NCBI RefSeq assembly: GCF_023821985.2
Contig: NZ_CP098805.1
Coordinates: forward strand, 310,001-374,000
Length of the DNA: 64,000 bases
Direction of reading: 5' to 3'
DNA from: Dyadobacter chenhuakuii
Lineage (GTDB): Bacteria > Bacteroidota > Bacteroidia > Cytophagales > Spirosomataceae
Part shown: positions 1 through 7,952 of the stretch, piece after piece
How positions within the stretch are numbered: the first letter of the stretch is position 1
How the letters are laid out: every line of letters starts with the position of its first letter
Position numbers and translations under genes: made by a program
Notes under the pieces: generated by a model
Told to the model about the DNA's origin: nothing
The model's database searches: none
What the model saw: only the letters and a program-made list of their open reading frames with translations

Positions 1-3
1 TAA

Positions 4-168
4 ATTCAGGATGGAATACAGGTTAAATGCAGTGATTTTACCATTTTTATTGCGAAAACTGTGCCGCCTGCAACCAAACGAACAGCTTATGAAGAAGAAG
101 CTGAGAATCAAGAATTGAGAAACATGCAATTAAGCGTTGCACAAAACTCGCTCTTTTTGAAGCGCTAG
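4..168 (+). pseudogene. C-terminal fragment of an unidentified gene
   Basis: This stretch is open for 54 codons and ends with TAG at 166-168, but it has an in-frame TAA just before it and no ATG near its beginning. The translation has a plausible protein-like tail, including TVPPATKRTAYEEEAENQE followed by a Gln/Leu-rich helix. It probably is the remnant end of a plus-strand gene that faces the minus-strand operon starting at 216. No family was recognised and a chance open frame cannot be excluded. Confidence 0.25.
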
Positions 169-215
169 GCCGGTGGATTATAACCGAAGGCATCAGCGTA
201 AAAAATGGCAATTTG

Positions 216-2291
216 CTAGAATATCCAAAACCCAATGCGAATTCCCGCTCTTCTGAATCTCGCATTAACTTCCTGATTTGGTGTAGAGGATAGATTCGTT
301 GCACTCCTATCATAAATACTCGCCAGTCCATAATTTGCGTATGCATCAATGGAGAACTTCCCAATGTCCAAACCTATTCCTCCCTGCCCGGAAAGTAGGA
401 AGTTGTTCAACTGAGATTTATCAGACGTTTCTATAGTTGCCGAGTAATTTCTGTATCGATACATCACTGGGATAATGCCTTCCGCGCCAATCTTTATATT
501 TGGTTTTATTTTTCCAGTCTGTAAAATATGGAATTTAATATTTATCGACCCACTTGCTCCGACAACTTTGAAATTTTCTAATGCTAAATCGTCTGCATTT
601 AACGAATTGTAATTTGTGCTAAAATATTCTATGCTCATAAGAATGCTGGACGGACTACCCGGATCGCGAAATGAAAATTGAAGGCCAGCAGTCGTTGTAA
701 TACCGTAGCTTATATCATACTCGTTGTCGTTGATTTTATACATCGGCTTGTTCGCACCAATACTACCCGAAGCACCCAATGCGAATTTATGCCTATTGCG
801 GAAGTTTTTAATTTTGTTTATTAAAGGCTCGATCTCTAAATTCCTAGATAGAGTGTCACAAACCACTAAAAGTTTAATCCGATCGATATAGTTATTCGCC
901 TCATTATATTTTCCATTTTGAATTGATTTTTTAACATTAGCAACAAATGCGTTGAAGGATCGCATATCTGCTCCTATTCGGTTAATAGAGTCTAGTAGGC
1001 TGTTGTAGGACTGTAATATTTTATTTTTTTCATCGCAGTCAAGTAATTGAAGCTCACCAGCCTGCCACGCTTTTTTTGAAGCCAAAAGATTACATCTTTT
1101 AAGCTCATTTCTTGCTAACATCATGTCAGTTTTAAATTCATCTATTCCAATGCAGTTGGTATTAGAGGTAATTGCTTTTTCTAATTCAGTAATTTCATTT
1201 TCTTTTTCCGGTAACCCTATTCCTTTCGCAACTTCTAAAAAATGTTTTGCCTTTTCATAATCATTATTTTTCACAGCCATAATAGAAAAGCCAAGATTCA
1301 CCCTATATTTATCGTTTTTTAAGCATCTCGTTAGGCTTCTATTAATTTCATCCGGTAAGTCTTCAAAGTAATGGACCATATCTTCTGCGCTAACAAAGGC
1401 ACTTTTGACAGTTTCTGCATTATCCAGTCTTCTGCTAAGAGTATCAATTTTATTACGAATACTTATATACTGTCTGAGCTTTGATACAAAAGTTGCTGAT
1501 TGGGTAAACTCTGATTTATGTTCCTGAACATATCCCAGTAGAGCATCTGTTTCACAATTTTGAGCTAAACTTAGCAACACATTTTTCCCCTCTATCTGAG
1601 CAATGACGATTTGTATTTTTGTTTCAATGCTCGGCAAAACTGGAACACCTTTAATATCTCTGTATTTACCATAGGCAACTTTTTCCAGCTCCAAACCTTT
1701 TCCTATACTTTGCTGAACCAACTGCTGCCACTGAACCACTTCTTGGATCATGTGTAAGTCGTCTTCATACTTCTTTCCAAGGAGAAACGATGTGTTGCCA
1801 AAGGTTTTCGCGAGGCGATAATCCTTCAACGCCCCTTGAATGTCCATAGCTAACAGCTTTTTATAGGCTTTATATGAATACTCGGCCGCAAGGTTCCTTC
1901 GTTGCAAATCCTTTAATTTTGAATTATCCGGCGGACCTAATAGCCGAATACACTCTTCTATTTTCCTTTCAAAAGCACCTAAGCTGCCGACTCCATCAAT
2001 ACTCCTGTGCCTTTTAAACATCGCAATAGCCTCGGAAAATTTTCCTTCCTTTTGCAATTTTAAACCTTCAGAATAAATATTTTTAAGGTTTTGAGTTTGT
2101 TTGAACCGATACGAGAATCCAGGATTATCTAGTTCCAATCTATAAATGCTAAGAGCCATATCGAAGTTTCCGATCTCTAATTGCTGTGCGGCCTGATCCC
2201 ACTCTTCCCATTGCGAACTTTTGAACTTCCGTTGAGCAGTAACCTGATTATATATAAAAATTATGAAGAGGATAGATAGAAAGTATCTCAT
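216..2291 (-). CDS. Secreted TPR-like / outer-membrane beta-barrel protein (691 aa)
   Basis: An ATG at 2291 is chosen as start because it overlaps the stop of the upstream kinase (ATGA arrangement) and begins directly with a signal peptide (MRYFLSILFIIFIYNQVTAQ). The first part of the mature protein is helical with TPR-like units (for example the segments around GNFDMALSIYR and GKFSEAIAMFKRH). A long coiled-coil-rich middle follows. The last ~160 residues show alternating polar/hydrophobic strands and end in GFWIF with a terminal Phe, as in outer-membrane barrels of Bacteroidota. It is the last gene of the operon and presumably places a sensor or pore in the outer membrane for the kinase, phosphatase and nuclease encoded before it; that role is inferred. 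Confidence 0.7.
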   Translation of the reverse strand: MRYFLSILFIIFIYNQVTAQRKFKSSQWEEWDQAAQQLEIGNFDMALSIYRLELDNPGFSYRFKQTQNLKNIYSEGLKLQKEGKFSEAIAMFKRHRSIDGVGSLGAFERKIEECIRLLGPPDNSKLKDLQRRNLAAEYSYKAYKKLLAMDIQGALKDYRLAKTFGNTSFLLGKKYEDDLHMIQEVVQWQQLVQQSIGKGLELEKVAYGKYRDIKGVPVLPSIETKIQIVIAQIEGKNVLLSLAQNCETDALLGYVQEHKSEFTQSATFVSKLRQYISIRNKIDTLSRRLDNAETVKSAFVSAEDMVHYFEDLPDEINRSLTRCLKNDKYRVNLGFSIMAVKNNDYEKAKHFLEVAKGIGLPEKENEITELEKAITSNTNCIGIDEFKTDMMLARNELKRCNLLASKKAWQAGELQLLDCDEKNKILQSYNSLLDSINRIGADMRSFNAFVANVKKSIQNGKYNEANNYIDRIKLLVVCDTLSRNLEIEPLINKIKNFRNRHKFALGASGSIGANKPMYKINDNEYDISYGITTTAGLQFSFRDPGSPSSILMSIEYFSTNYNSLNADDLALENFKVVGASGSINIKFHILQTGKIKPNIKIGAEGIIPVMYRYRNYSATIETSDKSQLNNFLLSGQGGIGLDIGKFSIDAYANYGLASIYDRSATNLSSTPNQEVNARFRRAGIRIGFWIF

Positions 2292-4273
2292 TTGCAGGTT
2301 TTTGAATTTGGATTCGCTGTTAGAATCGCAGCCAGTTGATAATTGCACTCTGCAATATATTGCAACCCGGGCAAGTTAAGGTTACATCTTTTGTCTCCTT
2401 CCTCCATAAATTGCTGTGCTACTTTTGCAAGGGATGCTACCTGGCGTTCTTGCGGTAATGATTTGTTAAGCTCGATAACTTTCACGAAGATTTCTTCTGC
2501 TGCATCACAATCATCTGGCGCTATCTGCTGTCCCTGTAACAGCAACGTTTCTATTTGTTTTATTTTTTCTTCCTCAAGATTTTGCTTATTCCAATACAAC
2601 CCCGCAAGCCCCACCAAAATGATAAGAAAGCCCAAGAGGATAGACTTCCACAATGGAATTGGCCTACTATTCACTTCGACGGTACATTCTGAAGTAACGG
2701 AATGTAATTCGTTTCTCGCAGTAAGTACATATGTTGTCGTTGATTCAGGCGCAATGGTCAAGTTGTTTTTGCCAGTTACATTTAGGCTGTGGGGAGAAAT
2801 ACTTAATTGGGTACCATTCTGTACTTCCCAGTTCAGTTGTGTGAACTCGCCTTTATACACAAACGTATCACAAGAACGAAACGCTTTAATGACTACTGGT
2901 TTGATAACGGTTACCAGTGTTGTTTCCTCTATTACCGTTTTGTCATCCAGCGCGGTGATAATCAGTTTGTATACTTGACTGCGAGAGGGTGAAACCAATA
3001 TCGACCCATCTAAAGGCACGTCCGAAATCCCAAGTCCTGTATCCAATTTTACGGAGTTTGCGTTTTCAATATTCCAGGTTAGTTCGGTAGAAGAATTGAA
3101 AACCAATTGCTGTTGCCGAGCCAAAAACTTCACAACCTTTGTACGCGCAACAACATTTACCTGGACCTGTTGGGTCACTGTCCCCAATTCATTATCGACC
3201 ATTAGAGTCAGTAAACTGCTTTTCTCAGGATGCAGTATGATACTTGCTGACGCATGACTAACGATTATGGTTCCATCATTTATGCTGGCATTGGTAAAAT
3301 AGCCATCAATTTCCCAATATAAGGTTACAGTATCTCCTTCTATGACCGTTTCCTTGTCTAGAATGAAAGTTTTTATTTTCGGCGCAGTTAGGTAGTTATA
3401 GAAAGGTTCAATATTTAAGTAACTAGCTTCCTCCAAAAATCTTGAAAGAACCATTAAAAGAACATCTATATGCTTTGACAACCCTTTTATATCACTGTAG
3501 ATCTTACTCTCTCCAAATTTGTCAAAATCTTGTTCCGTAAACAGCAGATACTGAGTATCCGAAAGCTGATATTTTCTCCATAAACTAGGCTTCTCAATCA
3601 ACGCTAAGATTGATAAATATATAATCAACTCAGAGAAATAATCTGACTTCAAAGACGCCTTACTACCTTGGAATCGCGACGGATGCTGATAACCTTTTAA
3701 GCCTGTAACTATTTCTTTTTGCCCCACAATGGCCGGAATACATATAGAATCATAATCTAGTAGACGAATATTCTCCGAATAATCAATAAGTATATTTCCT
3801 TCCTGAAGATCTCCATGGGAAATCGAGTTTCTTCTTAACTCCTTTGTCATTTCTAGGAATTTTTCACTAAGCCCGGTTAATTTTTGCTTGTTATTTAGGT
3901 TTTCCTCTATATAGTTCTTTAACAGCTTGCCGTCCAACCATTCCATGTGTATTGTATCCAACAATACTCCATTGACCAACAAACCATTTTCACTGTAAAT
4001 AAAGTCCGCAAAATAGGGAAGCTTTGTATTACTAAGATAATTAGAAATCGTTTTGTACCGCTCTTGATTATTCCCCATTGGAAGGTGCCAAACTCTAAGA
4101 GCCCATTTTGTAGACAGATGTTTCAACTGGAATACCATATTGAAGCCTCCAACAAATACATAGGGGCTCCCGTTGGGATTCAATTTTACTTTGGCGCCAC
4201 TAAGTTGGAAAACACGAAGAAACAGATCTACATTTTTTACAGCTGTTATTATATCTTGCTTCGTAACCGCCAT
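2288..4273 (-). CDS. Membrane-anchored protein kinase-like protein with Ig-like repeats (661 aa)
   Basis: Residues 1-290 form a kinase-like domain: the catalytic loop reads HGDLQEGN (H153, D155, N160) and the metal-binding triad is DYD (173-175) instead of DFG. The position of the usual VAIK lysine is occupied by Arg (ALRVW, R60). Residues about 300-530 hold three beta-sandwich repeats, each with a V.(E/K)G-type turn and a W-containing strand (TLYWEI, ELTWNI, QLNWEV). A single membrane helix follows (about 540-562, KSILLGFLIILVGLAGLYW), then a short helical tail. It lies 1 nt after the PLD gene and overlaps the barrel gene. It is a paralogue of the kinase at 4849. The Ig-like repeats lie on the same side of the membrane as the kinase, which is unusual. 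Confidence 0.8.
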   Translation of the reverse strand: MAVTKQDIITAVKNVDLFLRVFQLSGAKVKLNPNGSPYVFVGGFNMVFQLKHLSTKWALRVWHLPMGNNQERYKTISNYLSNTKLPYFADFIYSENGLLVNGVLLDTIHMEWLDGKLLKNYIEENLNNKQKLTGLSEKFLEMTKELRRNSISHGDLQEGNILIDYSENIRLLDYDSICIPAIVGQKEIVTGLKGYQHPSRFQGSKASLKSDYFSELIIYLSILALIEKPSLWRKYQLSDTQYLLFTEQDFDKFGESKIYSDIKGLSKHIDVLLMVLSRFLEEASYLNIEPFYNYLTAPKIKTFILDKETVIEGDTVTLYWEIDGYFTNASINDGTIIVSHASASIILHPEKSSLLTLMVDNELGTVTQQVQVNVVARTKVVKFLARQQQLVFNSSTELTWNIENANSVKLDTGLGISDVPLDGSILVSPSRSQVYKLIITALDDKTVIEETTLVTVIKPVVIKAFRSCDTFVYKGEFTQLNWEVQNGTQLSISPHSLNVTGKNNLTIAPESTTTYVLTARNELHSVTSECTVEVNSRPIPLWKSILLGFLIILVGLAGLYWNKQNLEEEKIKQIETLLLQGQQIAPDDCDAAEEIFVKVIELNKSLPQERQVASLAKVAQQFMEEGDKRCNLNLPGLQYIAECNYQLAAILTANPNSKTCK

Positions 4274-4274
4274 T

Positions 4275-4847
4275 CTAAAATTTATTATAAATTGACTTTA
4301 ACTTGCTGTTTGCTTTGTCATCTTTTTCATTCCCTGCTAATTTCTCCCACTTGACCATTATGCTTTCTATAGGCAGCAATTTTACCTGATTCTCCTTGAT
4401 TCCAAATCCATAGCGTGGGTTGATACTTTCGAATTTAGCATTAAATTTAGCAATTACTTCAGGCTGACCTTTAATAATTACAATATTCTCGTCATTAATT
4501 CGAGCTTTAAACGTCCAATTATATGAGCCCGTAATCAATACGCAATTGTCAATAATGCAGAATTTGTTGTGCATTAAACTGTCCTTAGCCCCTTGGTTTA
4601 TATCGCCTATATAGCCGACATAGCCATTGTTCATAAGCAGCTCTTTGAAATCGACTCTTGAATTTTTATTGAAATCGTGGCGTGCTATGATTATAATAAC
4701 TTCAACACCTCTATTTTGGGCACGGAGTATACTTTGGTAGATATCTATATCTGTAAACCAAGCAACGCAAATTTTCAAACTGCGGTTTGATAAATCAATT
4801 TGATTAATTATTTGGAGGTATATATCTTTAAAATAAACTTCAGTCAT
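4275..4847 (-). CDS. Phospholipase D-family nuclease-like protein (190 aa)
   Basis: A single HKD-type motif is visible, HNKFCIID followed by GSYNWT, as in small PLD-superfamily nucleases (Nuc-like) that act as dimers. The N-terminal half has the expected alternation of strands and helices (LKICVAWFTD, VEVIIIIA). There is no signal peptide, so it acts in the cytoplasm unless carried elsewhere. It is squeezed between the two kinase genes with 1-nt gaps on both sides, so its expression is surely coupled to theirs. In this context it is the most likely effector of the operon, cutting nucleic acid once the kinase/phosphatase part signals; this is inference. The C-terminus ends IYNKF, matching the tails of the two preceding gene products. 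Confidence 0.8.
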   Translation of the reverse strand: MTEVYFKDIYLQIINQIDLSNRSLKICVAWFTDIDIYQSILRAQNRGVEVIIIIARHDFNKNSRVDFKELLMNNGYVGYIGDINQGAKDSLMHNKFCIIDNCVLITGSYNWTFKARINDENIVIIKGQPEVIAKFNAKFESINPRYGFGIKENQVKLLPIESIMVKWEKLAGNEKDDKANSKLKSIYNKF

Positions 4848-4848
4848 T

Positions 4849-5862
4849 TTAAAACTTGTCTATTATCATTTTGGTGTTAGGCAATTCTGTTTTGCGCGTA
4901 GCTTGCGAATTTTGTTGCTTAGTCCATTTATCGAAAATGCCTTCCTTGGCTACCTGGAGTTTATTCATCAGCAAATCTTCCAATGGTCTTAGTTTAAGAA
5001 AATCCGTTTTTTTAAGTTCTTCGACTAATTTGACGGTTAATTCAGCTATTTCAGAATGAGTCGAATTCAAAAGGCCGTTTATTAGAGAAGAACTATTACT
5101 ATCAGAAAAGTCTTCTTTTGAAAAAAGCAAATCTTCCGTTTCGTGATAATTTTGCCACAGTGCAGGCTTATCTTCAAATACAAGTAATGAAAGGTAAATA
5201 ACCAATTCAGAAAAATAGTCAAGTTTCGAATTGATAAATTGATTTCCCTGTCTGGATGGATGCTGATAGCCAGAAAGTCCCTTAATTGCGTCAGTCATAC
5301 CTTCTAGCGGCTTTATGTACATGGAATCATAGTCGATAATTGTCAAACTAGCATCTGGATTGACCAAGATATTACCATGTTGCAAATCGCCGTGTGCAAT
5401 GTTCTTATTATGGAAGTAGCCGACCATCTCTTTGAAATTCTCTCGTACTTTGCTAATTAGCTTAGGGTTAGAGTAAATGTTTTCATTTATAAAGGTTTTT
5501 AGCGTCTTTCCGTCCACCCAATCCATCATTACAATTGGACATGCGCTTCCATTTATTAATAACGCATTGTCTAGATATTGGAATTCACAAAAGTATGGGC
5601 TCTTTAATGAAGAAAGAAAAGACGAAATTTCCAGACTTCTCTTTTTTGCGTCCCCAATATCCGCAATCCAACAACGGACAGCTACTTTCTTTGAATCCTT
5701 GGTATGGAATGGGAACACAGTTGTATACCCTCCGGAATACTGAATTATTCGAGAGCCTTTCTGAATAACCGAGCCGCCAACTAGTTCATCAACTTTATAA
5801 CTTACTTGCGGATTTCGCATTGCCGTTACTAGATCGGTTCTTGAAGGATAAATAGTTCCCAT
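4849..5862 (-). CDS. Soluble protein kinase-like protein (337 aa)
   Basis: The protein has the kinase-like catalytic loop HGDLQHGN (H157, D159, N164) and a DYD triad (177-179). The phosphate-anchoring lysine position again carries Arg (AVRCW, R63). The GYQHPSRQGNQF stretch after the triad is shared with the membrane-anchored paralogue at 2288-4273, so the two kinases are sister copies. No membrane helix or extra domain is seen; the C-terminal ~50 residues are charged and end IIDKF. It lies 3 nt after the PP2C gene and 1 nt before the nuclease gene. With the vWA and PP2C genes it makes up a TerY-P-like triad (vWA, phosphatase, kinase). Confidence 0.8.
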   Translation of the reverse strand: MGTIYPSRTDLVTAMRNPQVSYKVDELVGGSVIQKGSRIIQYSGGYTTVFPFHTKDSKKVAVRCWIADIGDAKKRSLEISSFLSSLKSPYFCEFQYLDNALLINGSACPIVMMDWVDGKTLKTFINENIYSNPKLISKVRENFKEMVGYFHNKNIAHGDLQHGNILVNPDASLTIIDYDSMYIKPLEGMTDAIKGLSGYQHPSRQGNQFINSKLDYFSELVIYLSLLVFEDKPALWQNYHETEDLLFSKEDFSDSNSSSLINGLLNSTHSEIAELTVKLVEELKKTDFLKLRPLEDLLMNKLQVAKEGIFDKWTKQQNSQATRKTELPNTKMIIDKF

Positions 5863-5865
5863 ATT

Positions 5866-7020
5866 CTAAAATTTATGAAATATGGTCTCCACGTTTCGAC
5901 TTAAATTCTCGGTTAGTTCATCCTTTATCATCTCGCCGTTCTGATCTTTTGTCTCAAGTTGATCGGTGTCAAAATCGGGTTCTTTCTTTCCCGGCATGAC
6001 CTCTGAATTATTTTCCCCCTTGGAACCATCGATTGTAGTGGCTTGTTCCGTATTATATATCACTTCTTTACTAGGGAGTCCTTCTTGTGTTATTTGTGGT
6101 TCTTCACTTACGTAACCTAGAATTTCTGCAATGCCCGTTTTCTGAATGTCGTATGAATGCAATTTTTCATCCACTCGGAAGTGAGGATCATTCTTTCCTT
6201 CTAAGTCTTCCTGCTCCTTTTTTATTAAATCAGATAACATTGAGACTTTGACTTCAGAGTAACTAAAATGTTCTTTTCCATCATCTGATAATTCAATTAT
6301 TAATATTGCCGAATCATCATCGTTCAGTCTATTTGAATTCCGCTCGTCTTCAATAATGGAAAAAAGGAAATGTTCCTGGGTAGCTATGTTTTCTAATTTT
6401 TCAATCGCTTGTTTTATACCAATACCTTTCAAAAACCACTCGGCGAGTGCATCCGTCATTAAATAAAAGGTGCCTTCTGCCAGTGTTTCATCAATTATTT
6501 TTTCCTCGTGGCCTTTATGATTGTTTCCTATACTAGAAAGATAATCAGGAAAGTTATCGAAGACAATAGGTTGAGATTTGCTGGATAGGATAGTGGTTTC
6601 ATTTTCAAGTTGAGTGCTACCCCTTGGAACAAAAAACAGGAAACTGTCACCAAGGGCCTGAGCAGTCCACGTTTTCTTATCTACAAGAAATTGAAGTCCC
6701 ACGAAAGTAGCTAGTCCAGGCACCTTATTGTTATATGCATTTCGAGTATAATATTTCACATTTTCAAGCTGCATCCTAATATCAACTTCTTCTTGCCAGT
6801 CTTCCTGAGATTTTTTTATGAATTCACCCTGATTCAGATGGTCGTGGAAGACATAGTTTTTAACTAGGTGTTTTGACCAAATTTTTGGAAAAAATGACTT
6901 TGATACACCATCGGAGATTGCAAATTTATTATACTCTTGGCTGAAATTATAATTGTCTGCACAGTCTGAATATAACTCATTTTTTTTACTAGTAATGAAT
7001 CCTTTTATCTTTATTTTCAT
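5866..7020 (-). CDS. PP2C-like serine/threonine phosphatase (384 aa)
   Basis: The PP2C layout is visible: an early ISDGVSKSFFPK segment takes the place of the DG(M/V)GG motif, LGDSFLFF corresponds to the GDS strand, MTDALAEWFL to the TDG(L/V) motif and DDSAILIIEL to the final DN.T/DD metal site. The catalytic domain covers about residues 15-240; the remaining ~140 residues are acidic, low-complexity and likely disordered, ending IFHKF. The role would be to reverse the phosphorylation made by the neighbouring kinases. It lies 48 nt after the vWA gene and 3 nt before the kinase, in one operon. Confidence 0.8.
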   Translation of the reverse strand: MKIKIKGFITSKKNELYSDCADNYNFSQEYNKFAISDGVSKSFFPKIWSKHLVKNYVFHDHLNQGEFIKKSQEDWQEEVDIRMQLENVKYYTRNAYNNKVPGLATFVGLQFLVDKKTWTAQALGDSFLFFVPRGSTQLENETTILSSKSQPIVFDNFPDYLSSIGNNHKGHEEKIIDETLAEGTFYLMTDALAEWFLKGIGIKQAIEKLENIATQEHFLFSIIEDERNSNRLNDDDSAILIIELSDDGKEHFSYSEVKVSMLSDLIKKEQEDLEGKNDPHFRVDEKLHSYDIQKTGIAEILGYVSEEPQITQEGLPSKEVIYNTEQATTIDGSKGENNSEVMPGKKEPDFDTDQLETKDQNGEMIKDELTENLSRNVETIFHKF

Positions 7021-7068
7021 TTATCTTCCTGTATCTGAAGCGTTGCTATCGCAATTTAATTATTGCAA

Positions 7069-7926
7069 CTAGTTTGTTTTTAGGTCATTGCCACTCATAG
7101 AACCAAACTGTATAAATTTGGTCATAGTAATAGGATCAGCATTTGAAACAAACCCACGTGAATTGTCATCAAGTACAAAATCGTACTGTTGAGCAGAAGT
7201 TTTAAAACTATTTGGCACTAGACTTGAAACATTGAATAAAAATGCAGCTTGTTCGTCCAATTGCGAATCATTATTAGTAAATTCATGTTTTGGAGAGCCA
7301 TTTCCTAAATGAACATTAAATAATAACGGATTCCCATCATTCGTTATAATTTCCATTATTTCTTTGGCAACTCTTATTGATTTAACCTTCTCTTCATTTG
7401 GTATGCCATTGTATGGCATACCATCAGAGATATTTATTATAATTGGTGCCGGATTTTCTGGCTTTTTAGTTATCCAACCATCAATTAGCTGTTTCGCGAA
7501 GGAAAAGGCGTCGCCCATAGGAGTTCGTCCATTTCTTGGAGATTTAGGTTCTAAAAATATTGGAATTTCGACATTAACTTCAATAAATCCGCCATTCCCA
7601 TCAGGTTGCTTCTGTTTGCCTTTTTCAATCTTTATTGGATTATCGCCAAATGAACTCAAGTAATCAGACCTTAAATCATCAACGGAATTCCCTCCGTTTC
7701 CACCGTAACCAATTAAGGAAATGAAAACTCTATCTTTAATTTTATCCCCGTCCATATTGGTGTTTACTAACTCGGAAATTGTTCTGTTAATTACGGATGC
7801 CGTAAATTCCGCCTTGGTTTTCCCTTCTGCATATTTCTCACTCATTGATCCTGATTGATCGACTAAGAATATAATGTAGCCTGGATGGGCAGAACTCCAT
7901 TGTTTTGAATTGTCCGTACTATTCAT
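7069..7926 (-). CDS. TerY-like von Willebrand factor A protein (285 aa)
   Basis: The N-terminal half starts with a strand ending in DQSGSM (the DxSxS metal-ion-dependent adhesion site), followed by the helix with KAEFTASVINRTI, and later NGRTPMGDAF, which supplies the conserved Thr, and ISDGMPYN, which supplies the conserved Asp. This is a complete vWA fold of the cytoplasmic TerY type, without signal peptide or membrane helix. Such domains hold other proteins together in a Mg-dependent way. The neighbours (PP2C phosphatase, kinase) reproduce the TerY-P triad. It is 26 nt after the lipoprotein gene. Confidence 0.85.
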   Translation of the reverse strand: MNSTDNSKQWSSAHPGYIIFLVDQSGSMSEKYAEGKTKAEFTASVINRTISELVNTNMDGDKIKDRVFISLIGYGGNGGNSVDDLRSDYLSSFGDNPIKIEKGKQKQPDGNGGFIEVNVEIPIFLEPKSPRNGRTPMGDAFSFAKQLIDGWITKKPENPAPIIINISDGMPYNGIPNEEKVKSIRVAKEIMEIITNDGNPLLFNVHLGNGSPKHEFTNNDSQLDEQAAFLFNVSSLVPNSFKTSAQQYDFVLDDNSRGFVSNADPITMTKFIQFGSMSGNDLKTN

Positions 7927-7952
7927 ATTAATTTATGTTTAAATTTTTTACG

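Noticed and set aside
2343..2978. 211-codon ORF on the plus strand
   Set aside because: It lies opposite the kinase gene, has Cys/Ser-rich shadow-like composition and no neighbours on its strand.
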